Positions 1-11,842 of a DNA stretch of 64,000 nt are shown in pieces. The position numbers and the translations under genes were made by a program. How positions within the stretch are numbered: the first letter of the stretch is position 1; each line of letters starts with the position of its first letter. The notes beneath the pieces were generated by a model. That model had not been told where the DNA came from, made no database searches, and was given only the letters and a program-made list of their open reading frames with translations. Source of the stretch: Strongylocentrotus droebachiensis (Eukaryota > Echinodermata > Echinoidea > Camarodonta > Strongylocentrotidae); contig JAVYIG010001809.1 in NCBI GenBank assembly GCA_035222895.1, forward strand, positions 124,001-188,000, in the 5' to 3' direction.

Positions 1-1544
1 ATGGTTTTCTTAGCCAGCGTTTTTCCCACGACAATAAGGACGGTGATAAGGAGGAGAGCGGCGGTTGAGCAGCCGACGATACGCCTAATGAGGGTTCGGC
101 TTGGACCGGCGTTGGGTTCGCGGTAAGGTTTAATGGTTGATAAGTTGATGTCAGGAGTGGGATATTCCGAGGTGCCGGAACCGTTAGAAACAGAAAGACT
201 GACGTCCGTCGTCACAGAAGCTCCTAGCTCACCTGGAAATGTTGTTGATGACGTAGACATATCATCTGTTGTCCTGTTTTCTATAGTTTGATTTAATGTG
301 GATGAAACTTGACCAGTAAACGGTGTAGTAGATTTAGATGATGTATTCCACGAACTGTCATTACCAAACGTGGTAAATCCCGTTGCTGTGGTGTTAGGTA
401 TCATATCTGTAATATCACTGAATTTAGCTTCACTATCGTTTGCATTGAACATTGAAGTTGTGTCACTAGAACCTACTGTGGTTGTTGTTGGCTCTATAAC
501 GTGGACTGTTGAGTATTTCATCCGATAGACTTTTCCTTGGAAGTATAGCCCACAACCAATGATTGTTTTATTGTCACTAAAACTTATGTTCGATAAAACT
601 AAGGTGTGAGCATTGGGAAAAGATACTCGCTCCATTGATACAATTGTGCTTGAAATAAAGTCAACGGTTGGCCCTCCAGATTCAAAGTCACGATTCTTTG
701 TACAAAATATGGTGACTGAAGCACCCTCTGTGACAAAATGGCGAACGGGGGCAATGTGAAAGGTGTCCATGAGTGGGACATCGGTGACATAGAATGTTTT
801 CAGCTTGCAAATAGATCGGACAGATTGCCCGCATATGTCGGATTTAAGGGTGAGGAAGTACGGACAGTATGCGAAGCACTCAAGAACGGCCCCGTGATAC
901 TCGGCAGCACTGATGGACACGGATGCAGTTAAGACGTCAATACCATCACGGACGTCTCTGGTACCTTCGATCGAAGCAGTAGACATTGACAACGTCTTCT
1001 GCCACTGTAGGAGCCATTGTGGGTTGCTCACTGGTGCCTCACAAGACAGTTCGATCACATCTCCTGGCCCTGCGAGTATATTTTGTCCACCATTAGCCGA
1101 ACAAACAGGGTAGCTGAAGTTGAATGGAATCAACACATCGATTTTGACAGGTTCACTTATGTTCATCACATTGCTGCACCAATATCTCCCAGAGTCTCGT
1201 GCATTAACGGAAGAGATGCACAAAGTATGGTTGAAAAATCCTTCACTTACCTTCACGACCATTATAACAAAGCGCTCATCATCAAACTCATCTAATACAA
1301 CTATCGTGCCGTTGTTATCACTCTGGTATTGCCATGTGATGTTGGTCAGGTTACCTAACGCAGTTCCCACAGTACAAAACAGCGTTAGATTCTCACCCCG
1401 ACTCGGAGAAAGTTGATAGGCCCCAGAAACAAGACAATCTCTGCACACTACCTGGGACGAGACGTACAGACCTTGCAAGAGACATTCGATGATTAGAAAA
1501 TAACCTACAGCATAAAAAGTGATTGATGCATCCATAATCGCCAT
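1..1544 (-). CDS. Ig-domain transmembrane protein, copy 0 (C-terminus beyond window edge)
   Basis: This is a partial, intronless gene read on the minus strand from ATG at 1544-1542 and running off the window at base 1. By hand translation it is open throughout and matches the two complete copies in the window: a hydrophobic N-terminal signal-type segment, a CRDC motif, a first Ig domain (Cys ... Trp ... DSGRYWC), a Cys-rich second Ig domain, a third Ig domain (TIFCTKNRDF ... IGCGLYFQ), a Ser/Thr-rich stalk and a transmembrane segment. The cytoplasmic tail, which follows KKTM in the other copies, is outside the window. Homology to the other copies stops a few bases upstream of the ATG (about 1549), so this copy has a different 5' flank and probably a different promoter, or none. 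A function as a cell-surface receptor or adhesion protein is inferred from domains only. Confidence 0.8.
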   Translation of the reverse strand, partial: MAIMDASITFYAVGYFLIIECLLQGLYVSSQVVCRDCLVSGAYQLSPSRGENLTLFCTVGTALGNLTNITWQYQSDNNGTIVVLDEFDDERFVIMVVKVSEGFFNHTLCISSVNARDSGRYWCSNVMNISEPVKIDVLIPFNFSYPVCSANGGQNILAGPGDVIELSCEAPVSNPQWLLQWQKTLSMSTASIEGTRDVRDGIDVLTASVSISAAEYHGAVLECFAYCPYFLTLKSDICGQSVRSICKLKTFYVTDVPLMDTFHIAPVRHFVTEGASVTIFCTKNRDFESGGPTVDFISSTIVSMERVSFPNAHTLVLSNISFSDNKTIIGCGLYFQGKVYRMKYSTVHVIEPTTTTVGSSDTTSMFNANDSEAKFSDITDMIPNTTATGFTTFGNDSSWNTSSKSTTPFTGQVSSTLNQTIENRTTDDMSTSSTTFPGELGASVTTDVSLSVSNGSGTSEYPTPDINLSTIKPYREPNAGPSRTLIRRIVGCSTAALLLITVLIVVGKTLAKKT

Positions 1545-1888
1545 CTTCGCTCGAGGCCCCAATTCAATTCCAAATGTCCAACGTTTCTACAAAATACACA
1601 ATAAACAATGGGTGGAAAAAGTCCCATGTCAAGTTTAGCTGAATGTATGCGGGTATTATGTGATGCTTAAAATGTTGTAAAACGACTTTGGATTATATGT
1701 TTTTCTTTTATCAAAGTGTGCGTGTTGATGCATGGAAGAAGGGGCGGATCCAACCGGCGGTGATTTTCAACAACATGAAGCAAATAGTAAGCATCTAAAA
1801 ACTTCAGATGCGTGTTTGATTATGATTACAATTTGAGTCATTTCAAGTAACAAATAAGACCATTGGTCGTTTCAATGGAAACGGAATG
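1545..1888. other. Intergenic, nothing recognised
   Basis: This is the 5' flank of Ig copy 0. It is not similar to the flank of the other Ig copies, and I see no TATA box or coding signal. Confidence 0.4.
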
Positions 1889-2412
1889 TTAAAGGTAATA
1901 CAAAGTTTTGGAAAATTTTGAAAATTGGGTGTATATAGTAATTTTTTACAATTTTGATATATTTGGATGCCCTTGTGAATGTTTTATAAGCACGAAACAA
2001 TTTAGCCCCTAAAACACTTCTGCTTTCGAGAAAAATTGAATATAAAGATTTACCGGTGCTCCCGGTAAATTTTGATAAATTTCAAATAGCGCCTACGGCC
2101 GCACAAAGGTAGCTGCGACTATGAAAATCTCGGAATATGTAGTTGTGATATATAATTTCCAAACGGGAATAGATAATCGGTCGATTTTAGTCAAGAAACA
2201 TTGTTTTATAGCTTAATCAATACTTGACCTTGAGAGGGAGCTATACAACATAAAGAGTTTAGTATTTACAATTTCATAACTTTAGACTCGATTTCAACCG
2301 CGACAACGATCATTGCATATTGTAGGATCGCATATATGAAGCATATATGCTTCCAATTTGTTCATTTGAACCAAATTCATGACCCCATACCAAAACTTTG
2401 TATTACTTTTAA
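1889..2412. mobile_element. TTAA-flanked MITE, family 1 (TIR AGGTAATACAAAG)
   Basis: A non-autonomous DNA element of about 516 bp (1893-2408) sits between two TTAA copies (1889-1892 and 2409-2412). Its ends are inverted repeats starting AGGTAATACAAAGTTTTGG. Two more family members lie at 49534-50039 and 53385-53894, sharing the interior including 'GCGCCTA(C/T)GGCCG'. There is no coding capacity. TTAA target sites are typical of piggyBac- and Kolobok-type transposases; which one moved this family is not determinable here. Confidence 0.85.
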
Positions 2413-3643
2413 AGAAGATGTTATTCGAGAATCACGCCCCTTCCAAATGAAAATAAATGAAGCTTTTTATAATCAATACAAGGAAACATTAGAATATATA
2501 TTTTACATAAAATAAAATATGAAAAGGAACTAAGTAGTACAATCATGACAATAGACAATATGTCTTAAATTAATATCTTTCATTTTACCTTAATTTGCAC
2601 CTGGCTTGGGTTTTGCTTGGGTATTTGGTACTGGAGGATTTACATGGACAAAATGCATTTGTTTACATGACAGCATTATCTTTTTTTCCATTCTAGTTCC
2701 AATGTTTTCTGACTGGTTTCAAGACAATTTCATGTTTGTCGAGCATAGTTCTATGTAGCTTGATGTCTCATGGTATTATTTTAGGGAAAAGCAATCTAAG
2801 CATCAATTTCTTGAATTTTAGCGACAATCGTTCGCCAATACTTCTACGACATGCAGTAAAAAAAAAATTTAAAAAATGTGAGACTCATGACAAATTCGTT
2901 TAACGGTTGAATCCATTTGGTTGATTCTATTGTTCGGATTATTTAACAGAGACAAATAAAACTTGTTATTCTCATGGCTAACGACGAAGTATTACTAATA
3001 TTCTTATTTTTTTCACCGCCTTTACAATGCTATTTAAATGGAGAAAAAAAAAACTACTGTTAGGCTTCCTCGAAAAAGTTTCAATGGTGTTAAGAAATTT
3101 CAGTTGATTCCACTCGGTTGATTTTACCTTGTAAGTCAAAACAAACTTTACACTCAGAAAATTGTCATTTATTTTAAAAGTCAGCTATGAACGAAAGGTT
3201 ATCATACATGTTTTGAAAAAGTGTCATATCCCGAATCGTTTGGATTAGTTTTTAGTGTAGAATGTGTTCACGCTTGGATGAGCAGGAGGCATTGTTTGCG
3301 AGAGTGCAAAAATCGACTTGCGCAAAATTATTAAAGTGAGAGAATGAATTGAATGTATAAAATGAGATGCATTGTATTATGATTTTGCAGAAGCACCGTC
3401 CCCCACACACACATACGTGCACAAATGTTTTTGATATTTGATATTTCAAAATATTTCCTGAAAGAGGATGGCAACGGATATCGGTACTTGCGCTATTCAG
3501 CAAATATTCACTCTTTAAATTAAGAATAATAAAATTAGCGATACCTTCAGCATGCATAACAAAATGGTTCCGCGAGAGAAAATGTCTGCACTGTACCGGT
3601 CTGTGGGATTTCGTCTCAGCAATGTTTTCACCAATAACAGATA
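2413..3643. other. Intergenic, nothing recognised
   Basis: A+T-rich spacer with a short CA-type run near 3402-3414. No convincing ORF, RNA gene or repeat ends were found. Confidence 0.4.
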
Positions 3644-4870
3644 TAAAGCCCCCATCACATAGTTCTCACTACGTTCTAGAACCGTCCAAGAAAATCGTAA
3701 AACGGGTTGTGGTCAGGGCAAATGTGTAAAAAAAATGTCTATAATACGATCCTAGTTCGTTCGTAAACAGTCCTCAATACGTCCATCTCGTTTGTTCCCC
3801 GTCCACAGCCAGTTCATATTCAGTTCAGATCGGGTAGATTAGGCAGTCCAAGCCAGTCCGTAGTCAGTTTAAACCCATTATTAACTAGTTCGCCACTTGT
3901 TCTAACTAGTTTTTAACCAGACCACCCCGTTCAGAGACAGTTCAACTCTTCCTCTTCTCGTTCTGAGTGCGTTCGAACGCGCTCCTAGAGCGTGTGCAAT
4001 CCCGTCCTGAATCGGGAGTTATAAAAACCCAGAGCGTTCTCGCCATTCCTCATTCCCGTTCAACTTCAACGCTGTAGGCTTTGCAGATCAAGACGTTCAA
4101 GTCAAGCACCTATCACACCAAACTAGTTCTCACTACGTTCTGGAAAATGTTGCCAAACGGGCTCAAACTGTGTGCGAACGGAGTGAACGTAATAACAACT
4201 ATTTGCGATCATTTTAAGGACTTCATGGACGGGCTCGGACTGGCTTGGACGGGAAGGGTGGTCTAGAACTCTGAGCCTGTTCAAAATTCTCCCTGTCCTG
4301 TAATTGGACGGAGTGACAACGTACTTAAAACGAGATGAACGTACATTGTACTACGAACGGAATTGCCGTACTTCGATCCTACTAGGAACGTGTTACCACG
4401 TGATGTGGTCGAGCATTAATGAGGAAGAACGCGCTGGGTTTGTATAGCCCTCGAACCAGGACGGGATTACAAAGCACGATAGAAGCGCGTTCGAACGCAC
4501 TAAGAACAAGATGAGGACGAGTTGAACTGTCTCTGAACGGGGTGGTTGGGTTATTAACTAGTTAGAACAAGTTCCGAACTGAACTAGTAAAAATGGTTTG
4601 GACTGCTTGGAAATATCAAATTTATCCGATCTGAACTTGATATGAACTGACTTTGGACGGGTACAGATGAGTTGGACGTATTGTGGACTGTTAATGAACG
4701 AACTAGGATCGTATCAGAGACATTACTCCAGTCCGAGCCCGTCCGTAAAGTCCTTAAACAGGTCGCAAACAGTTGTTATTACGTTCAACTCCGTTCGCAC
4801 ACAGTTTGAGCCCGTTTGTCAACATTTTCGAGAACGTAGTGAGAACTAGTTTGGTGTGATGGGGGCTTAA
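3644..4870. mobile_element. Foldback element with TAA target duplication
   Basis: The element spans 3647-4867 and is flanked by TAA (3644-3646 and 4868-4870). Its ends are inverted repeats beginning AGCCCCCATCACA, followed by AGTTCTCACTACGTTCT. Much of the interior is also inverted: 4108-4258 pairs with 4728-4862, and 3930-4060 pairs with about 4430-4560. The arms are built from degenerate short modules such as AGTTC, ACGTTC and CCGTCC. It resembles the long-inverted-repeat foldback transposons described from sea urchins. The 3-bp TAA duplication would also fit PIF/Harbinger mobilisation. It has no coding capacity. Confidence 0.8.
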
Positions 4871-5776
4871 GCAACAATTTCGTAGTACCGTTGCGTTCGC
4901 TGGTGCCTTCATCTACGTGGAAAGCGAACACGAAAGCTGTGATTGTTTGCGCTGTTTCTATGTATTCGGTTAATCTACACTTTCGTTCGCGTTGATCTGA
5001 TCAAATGAAAATTACAGTTGTGAAAATTCCCAGTTGTGAAAATTAGTGAAGTTACAAAGATATTTTGATTTTTCTGGGACAGGATAAGATTGTGTTACAT
5101 CAGTTGATCAGTGTCCTGTTAACTTCTTTATTAAGCAGAGTCTAAATATTGTATTGCAAATTTGGCAGTTCTGTATTTCTTAGTTGCCAAATGTATGTGA
5201 AAAATGAAGTACCATGATTAATGGAAAGAAACAGCTCAATAAAGAGGACAGCAGTTTAAAATGAAAGGCATATAAAACAATTAATTTTTCTCTATTTTCT
5301 CTATTCTTCCTCTTTAATGTAATCATGGTTTCAATATTAAATGAACAAATAGTCGTTTACCAATTAACATCTATCAACAAATTCATAAGTTAACATAAGT
5401 ATGTCATAATTATTATTGAGATATTCCTTTGACAGAGCTCAAAATTATAAATTCAAAAAATAGTGACTACACGACATATATCTAATAGTAAGAAGCTCAA
5501 CATTACCATTTTTATTGAGTAAAGTGGACTAATAAAACCACATATGCCTTTTAAAAATAAATATGGATGGAATATCAAACAGCGTTCTTTCATAGACAAG
5601 TCATGTTCTGTTTCACAACAATGAACAGACACCACAATGTGTCGTGACTTTTGAATTGGGCCATTTCGTCTTTAGTCTGTGCTCATTCAGCCAAACACTG
5701 ATGAATATCTCTAATCTTCACACAACATTTACATAACAACTGTACCAATTGTAGTAAGATGACATCGTAATACATT
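4871..5776. other. Intergenic, nothing recognised
   Basis: A+T-rich spacer; no supported gene or repeat ends. Confidence 0.4.
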
Positions 5777-6133
5777 TTAAAGGTATATACCAGTTTTGGA
5801 AACGCCCCCCCCTTTCAAAAAATGTAATGGTAGCTCTTATTACCAATCACGTGAAAGTAATTGTTTTGACTAATACGTGAAGATACAAATTTTGCCAGGA
5901 AACCGCCTACTAATTGATATATTTGGTAGATTATCATATCGATCTGGTCTGGATAGATATAGCGAATGAACTTCAACATTAAACATTTGGGCGTATATTT
6001 CTGCTTTTTTGCGAATCTAGGTTGAAGTATTGCCATCTTAACCTGTGAAGGCAATATTTAAACAATATTGAATGGATATTTTGCACCCAAAACCCTTGAA
6101 ACGCAATTTTATCACTACTGGTCTATACCTTAA
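5777..6133. mobile_element. TTAA-flanked MITE, family 2 (TIR GGTATAGACCAG)
   Basis: An element of about 349 bp (5781-6129) lies between TTAA at 5777-5780 and TTAA at 6130-6133. The inverted ends read AGGTATATACCAG on the left and, reversed, GGTATAGACCAG on the right. It has no credible coding sequence and is a second family using the same TTAA target as the other MITEs here. Confidence 0.75.
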
Positions 6134-6399
6134 GGGTTATGAAATTATGAGCAGTTCTGTAGGGAGTAGTTAGTAATTACTTTTTGAGTTCTGTTTACAT
6201 GTATGTGTTAATGTAGTGTTACCACCCTCAAACAGATTGTCTCATTTAAATCATATTTCTTTCAAGCAAATTTCAATTTAAAAAGACATGAAAATACAAA
6301 ACAAATACCTGATATATGTTCACTACTTTACTCTTTTTGTTGGGTGTGGGGCGGGGGGGGGGGGTATATACGCGCTACTATAAGTATAGACGGCATTAA

Positions 6400-7010
6400 A
6401 TCACCTTAAAACTTCCCCTAAAAATTCAACAAGGCAGTCATCGAATTTACAAGTCGTATATTTCCACACTTCATTAACCCAAACATCAATCAGACAAAGG
6501 GGCCCAGATGTATGGAATTCTCTACCTAACAATATTCAAAATATAAAATCACCAAACTCCTATAAAAGAGAGCACTCACATGTATTATCATTTCACAGAT
6601 GTAAGACATTTTTTTACATATATATAAATCTATGTATCAGTTCTCATTATATCGAACATGAATTCAATTTTCTTTTCTATAATACATTTTACTAGACTTT
6701 TTTTTCTGTCTTGTTCTTTGTAAATAGTTCACAACCCTTTATTTGTCATATTACATTTGAAAGGTGTTGTAACGATTCAAGCTCTATATGCTTATGTTTC
6801 ATAACCTTTGTGCGTTCATTTTTTAAATTGTATAATAGTTGCAACTTGTCTTTGCTAAAGCATTGTTATATTATTTTTCATGTGAAGTCAATTCAAATGG
6901 ATTGTAAAATTGAAAATGATTTGTTATATTAAATTCTTTTTCATGTGATGTTAACTCCAATGAATTGTAAATTGTGAACATGCGTAAATGAATAAATAAA
7001 TTAAAATAAG
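6400..7010 (+). mobile_element. LINE 3' end (L2/CR1-like), 5'-truncated
   Basis: Around 6490-6570 the plus strand encodes a decayed motif of the type RQRGPDVWNSLPNNIQ followed by SPNSYKRE. This is the conserved C-terminal tail found after the reverse transcriptase in L2/CR1-like non-LTR retrotransposons (compare the copy at 62332-62601). An A+T-rich 3' region with AATAAATAAA follows to about 7010. Only the tail is present and the frame is broken, so it is a dead fragment. Its upstream limit is uncertain. Confidence 0.6.
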
Positions 7011-7016
7011 AATGAA

Positions 7017-7036
7017 TTTATTATTGTACGTTTATT
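7017..7036 (-). promoter_or_regulatory. Poly(A) signals of Ig gene A
   Basis: Two AATAAA hexamers on the minus strand (7031-7036 and 7017-7022) lie 85-105 bases after the stop of Ig gene A. They are a plausible 3' end signal. The surrounding 3' flank is shared with the inverted copy near 29515-29610 but is absent from copy B. Confidence 0.45.
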
Positions 7037-7120
7037 AAATGTTCGTTTACGCGATCTTGTCAAATGGACAAGTCTCTACTTCATTAATGTCCATCCGGCA
7101 TATGAAATATCCAATGTCTT

Positions 7121-8830
7121 TTACAATTTTTCCAATTTTGCCTCATCTAAATCAAAACTTCCATCCTGACAAACGATGCTGCCACTGAGAGTGCTCACCC
7201 TCAGATGTTTTCTCTCGTCCCTGTAGTCCCAGTATGTTCGTTTGCCGTTGTGTTTCGGCGACCAAGAACTTTGGTGTCCCATGGTTTTCTTAGCAAGCGT
7301 TTTACCCACGACAATAAGGACAATAATAAGGAGGACAGCGGCGGTTGAGCAGCCGACGATAAGGCCGGTGAAGATTCGGCTTGGACCAGCGTTGGGTTCG
7401 CGGTGTGGTGTAATAGTTGATGCGTTTGTGTCAAAAGATGGGTAATCCGAGGTGCCGGAACCGTTAGCAGCAGATAGACTGACGTCTGTCGTCACAGTAG
7501 CTCCTAGCTCACTTGGAAATGTTGTTGATGACGAAGACATATCATCTGTTGTCCTGTTTTCTACAGTTTGGTTCAATGTGGATGACACTTGACCAGAAAA
7601 CGGTGTAGTAGATTTAGTTGTCGTATTCCACGAGGTGTCAGTGCCAAACGTGGTAATTTCCGTTTCTGTGGTGTTAGGTATCATATCTGTAATATCACCG
7701 AAGTTAGCTCTACTATCGTTTGCGTTGAACATTGAAGTTGTGTCACTAGAACCTATTGTGGTTGTCGTTGGCTCTATAACGTAGACTGTTGAGTATTTCA
7801 TCCGATAGAGATTTCCTTGAAAGTATAGCCCACAGCCAATGATTGTTTTATTGTCACTAAAATTTATGTTTGATAGAACTAAGGCGTGACCATTCGGAAT
7901 AGATACTCGCTCCACAGGTACATCTGTGCTTAAGATAAAGTCAACGGTTGGCCCTCCTGATTCAAAGTCACGATTCTTTGTACAGAAGATGGTGACTGAA
8001 GCACCCTCTGTGACAAATTGGCGAACGGGGGCAATGTGAAAGGTGTCAATGAGTGGCACATCGGTGACATAGAATGTTTTCAGCTTGCAAATAGATCGGA
8101 CAGATTGTCCGCATAGGTCGGAATTAAGGGTGAGGAAGTACGGACAGTATGCGAAGCACTCAAGAACGGCCCCGTGATACTCGGCAGCACTGACGGACAC
8201 GGATGCAGTTAAGACGTCAATACCATCATGGACGTCTCTGGTACCTTCGATCGAAGCAGTAGACATTGACAACGTTTTCTGCCACTGTAGGAGCCACTGT
8301 GGGTTGCTCTCTGGTGCCTCACAAGATAGTTCGATCACCTCTTCTGGCCCTGCGAGTATATTTTCTCCACCATTAGCCGAACAAACAGGGTAGCTGAAGT
8401 TGAATGGAATCAAAACATCGATCATGACAGGTTCACTAATGCTCGTCACATCACTGCACCAATATCTCCCAGAGTCTCGTGCATTAACGGAAGAGATGTA
8501 CAAAGTGTGGTTGAAAAATCCTTCACTCACCTCCTCGACCAGTATGAAAAAGCGCTCATCATCAAACTCATCCAATACAACCGTCGTGCCGTTGTCATCA
8601 CTCTGGTATTGCCATGTAATGTTGGTCAGGTTACCTAACGCAGTTTCCACGGTACAAAACAGCGTAAGATTCTCACCCCGACTTGGAGAAAGTTGATCGG
8701 CACCAGAAACAAGACAATCTCTGCATGCTGTCTGGGACGAGACGTACAGACCTTGCAAGAGACAACCGATGATTATAAAAAAACCTACAGCATAAAAAGT
8801 GATTGATGTATCCATAATCGCCACCTTCAT
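7121..8830 (-). CDS. Ig-domain transmembrane protein, copy A
   Basis: Intronless gene of 569 codons from ATG at 8830-8828; an upstream in-frame TTG exists but is not a usual eukaryotic start. Domains by residue: signal-type hydrophobic segment 8-28; CRDC pair near 35; Ig domain 1 about 40-140 (Cys, Trp in NITWQYQ, DSGRYWC); Ig domain 2 about 145-250 with extra cysteines (LECFAYC, DLCGQS, SICKL); Ig domain 3 about 255-350 (VTIFC ... IGCGLYF); a Ser/Thr-rich mucin-like stalk about 355-490 with many N-glycosylation sequons; one transmembrane helix near 495-520 (GLIVGCSTAAVLLIIVLIVV) ending in a KTLAKK stop-transfer; and a cytoplasmic tail of about 50 residues containing YWDYRDERKHL. It is probably a type I surface receptor or adhesion molecule. 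No canonical ITAM or ITIM is seen, and I do not recognise a named family. Confidence 0.85.
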   Translation of the reverse strand: MKVAIMDTSITFYAVGFFIIIGCLLQGLYVSSQTACRDCLVSGADQLSPSRGENLTLFCTVETALGNLTNITWQYQSDDNGTTVVLDEFDDERFFILVEEVSEGFFNHTLYISSVNARDSGRYWCSDVTSISEPVMIDVLIPFNFSYPVCSANGGENILAGPEEVIELSCEAPESNPQWLLQWQKTLSMSTASIEGTRDVHDGIDVLTASVSVSAAEYHGAVLECFAYCPYFLTLNSDLCGQSVRSICKLKTFYVTDVPLIDTFHIAPVRQFVTEGASVTIFCTKNRDFESGGPTVDFILSTDVPVERVSIPNGHALVLSNINFSDNKTIIGCGLYFQGNLYRMKYSTVYVIEPTTTTIGSSDTTSMFNANDSRANFGDITDMIPNTTETEITTFGTDTSWNTTTKSTTPFSGQVSSTLNQTVENRTTDDMSSSSTTFPSELGATVTTDVSLSAANGSGTSDYPSFDTNASTITPHREPNAGPSRIFTGLIVGCSTAAVLLIIVLIVVGKTLAKKTMGHQSSWSPKHNGKRTYWDYRDERKHLRVSTLSGSIVCQDGSFDLDEAKLEKL

Positions 8831-11245
8831 AAGAAGCAAGGTGAATTATACTTCAAACTTAAGGGAACCATGAAAGGCTACCTACAGTGAGTCTTTAAGA
8901 TGGACCTCGTCTCGATCGCATAAAACAGAGGATCCGTGAAAGGGGTATACAATAAGGTATATATCCTGGTTTCTTGATTTGTTATGTTGTGCTAGGAGGA
9001 TAATTTCATTGTCAATGGTGGAAACATAATTTGCCTGGAACTAATTCTGACTAATCTGTCACTCCTTCGTGACAAAATGTTCCTCTCACAGACAGAAATA
9101 TTCGTGGTTGACGACGTCGCAGTGGTTATTACATAAAAGTAGATGATGAACACGGACAACATCATTATACATGGATGACATGACAGAAGTGCCTCTGGTG
9201 ACAATGTTCATTGATGGACTCCGTTTTGCCACTCTAATGGATCCTCACAAGCCGAAGTCATTATCCATCAGCAACCAACTCCTAAAATGTCCACGTTACA
9301 AGTCCTGGCCATAACATGATGATAATGGAATGCGTTGATGATGTAGAATGGAGAGGAAAGAGATGTGGAGACGGCCGTGTAACGACTAAGGGCTAACGGA
9401 TAATAAACTGTGTATCAAGGCGTTTCGCATCTGTTGAACACCCTTTAAAAAACAGAATACGATTCTGAATATAATTGGAGTGAACTGAACTGATTTAAAA
9501 CTACAATGGCAATACCTTCACATCTGTAACCAAGACTTTGTTTACCGATTGTGTAAAAATTCAACAAGATTGATTAAAATTGATTATATTATACTCCCAG
9601 TGCGACAATGGAATCTAATATTTTAACATGCCATCTGGACTCTATTGATTACTGTCAATCTCGGAGTCTGTGAGAGGCAATATGTGTTTGATACGGTCCA
9701 CGGGATAATTTAATTTAATTACAGACCATTTCAATTCAATTTCGTTTTTTTTTCCAATAAAAAGACATGGCAAAATTCCGAAGACTAACGATGTCATATT
9801 AACATTTAAATGCAAGTAAACATGAAACAAGACCTTACAAGTGTATATTGACATTAGATTTGACGATCAGTAAGAAAAGAATGTGACATTATACATTCAA
9901 AGATAATTATATTAAATAGCAATTATTATATTGAGTAAAACTGAATAATTAAGCCAGTTAGAACTATCATAGTTAAATCTGAAAAAAATAATGTAGAATA
10001 ATTTTAAAAAGAGTAGACAAGATTTAATTTTGAATGTAACTTATTTCTAAGTTCTCATAAAAACTAAACTATTGACAATTGTAGTTATCCGGCGATACTA
10101 TTTGCAGCCCCATTCTTCAAGACTATCCTCTCTGCATATTGGACATGGGCTGTAGGAGATATTGTATTGAATTTTAAGAGTCATCTTGGGATTTGGAGAA
10201 TGGATTAAAGTGTAATGTACAAATAAATTCTAATCCCATCGATTTCTGCTTATAATGAGTTAATAAGAACCTTATTTATTGGGGGAAAACATTAATTCGG
10301 TATTTCGTTTCCTCAAAGTCTTAAAACCAATATGGGATCTAAAGATGTGGCAAAACCCAGTTTGGTGTCCTTTTCAGATATTTATAAAATATAATGGTTG
10401 GAATACCAAAATATCTGGAACATTTATGCTTTGAGACACTCAAAACACAAAGAAGAAGTAAAATTCAACATGTTCAATTCAAATTAATTTTCGTTACCTA
10501 AACTGAGAGCCAAACCTTTTCAAAGGAAGTGGAATGATTTATTTACTATATTAACTGCGAATGGAAATACTTAATGATAGTATTATGGTAATTACAGTTT
10601 ATATGTTTTTTTTGTAATCACTTGGGAAGAAGCTGCGCATTTTTGTTGTGATTCTCATGCAGGCAGGTCGCAGATGGGGGTGTTTGCTTTAAATTTATTC
10701 GCTAATTGATGAATTTCTGTTACCAAAAATAAATAAATAATAATTTGGTTGTTAATTCGACCACGCTCATACTGTGCGTTAGTTTATATCTTACAATTCG
10801 AAATTGGCTGTTTTTTCTTAAAAACTAAGAAATCGGATCGAAGGGGGGGGGGAGGGGAGGTCACATGCAGGACCTTAACTGTGCAATCAAAATTTGGCAC
10901 AAGGTATTCACATCGTTTCAGGTGAAGTGCCCTGTTAAAAGTCTTCAAAACTATAATGTTAAATTGCTCTCGAATAGATCCACATCTACTTTTCCCATTA
11001 GTTAATTTTTGTATATTTGTATTCTTTTCGCGCGAAGCTTTAGTACGTGAGTCATGTTGAGTTGCATATTTCGAGTACTCTTTATTACAGGAATGTGGTA
11101 CTGCAGGATATTATTGTCAGTAATTTAATGCTTGCTTGCTTCGTGTATTTCAGTCATGTTAGTTTTTCCACAAAAAAAAATGTTGATTTGATGCCCTTGT
11201 GTATTTTCCTGAGTAGTTTGTATCTACGAACTGGATTAACGAATC
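8831..11245. other. Spacer upstream of Ig copy A, conserved in block B
   Basis: This corresponds to 38068-40460 in block B. About 9718-9860 resembles a LINE 3' end in minus orientation (CAATAAAAAGACATG followed by an A+T-rich interior), but without coding sequence. It has a G run near 10843-10860. I see no other gene here. The first several hundred bases presumably include the Ig gene promoter and 5' UTR. Confidence 0.4.
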
Positions 11246-11249
11246 AGGC

Positions 11250-11400
11250 CCCCGTTTCACAAAACGTGTTATAAATAACAAGTGTCACATTTCTAAAAGA
11301 CATTTGCTCTCATCCATTCAAAAGCAATAATTTCAGTAGCTTAAACAGCTATTAGTATTGCAGACCGGGATAACAAGGTTTTGTGAAACAGTGCACTGAG
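11250..11400. mobile_element. MITE with GGCCCCGTTTCACAAAAC-type ends (copy A)
   Basis: The inverted ends CCCCGTTTCACAAAAC and GTTTTGTGAAACAG enclose about 150 bp. The same element sits at 40463-40621 in block B, so it was inserted before the duplication. Confidence 0.65.
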
Positions 11401-11842
11401 CCATTCCTCCATTCACTCTAAACAAGTAACAAAGAACACGACATTGTCCCCTCTGCAGAGAAGCGAAAATCTCGCTATACATGCAAGGCCCATAAACGAG
11501 ACTAGTTCGTTTGTCATCGAAACTTTGCTTTCTTATTTTGTTTCGAAGAGTATAACCATGTATTAGGTTTATGGTATAACACCGGCTTTTCACGTTTACG
11601 TAGTCGTCGTAGGTCAGCACACACAAACAAAACTGACTTTTCTACAGTATAAATAATTGGGCTTACAAAATACGCCCTAGGTGTGCTGCATGTTTCAATA
11701 TTGCAATAGAGTCCCTATTGGCTTCAACACAGTCATGTAGTTATCAATTCCAGCGAATTTAAATTCACCGTCTAAACAGACAAGCAGAACATATAGGGGC
11801 AGCACGAAAGAACGGGTAAGACATTGATTAAGATAATGTTTG

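Noticed and set aside
8400-8696. Plus-strand ORF of 98 codons, also seen near 1120 and 37637
   Set aside because: It is antisense to Ig domain 1 and is carried along in every Ig copy; no features of its own.
8837-8839. Upstream TTG starts for Ig copies A (8839) and B (38094)
   Set aside because: TTG is not a usual nuclear start in animals; conserved ATGs follow within a few codons (8830 and 38067).
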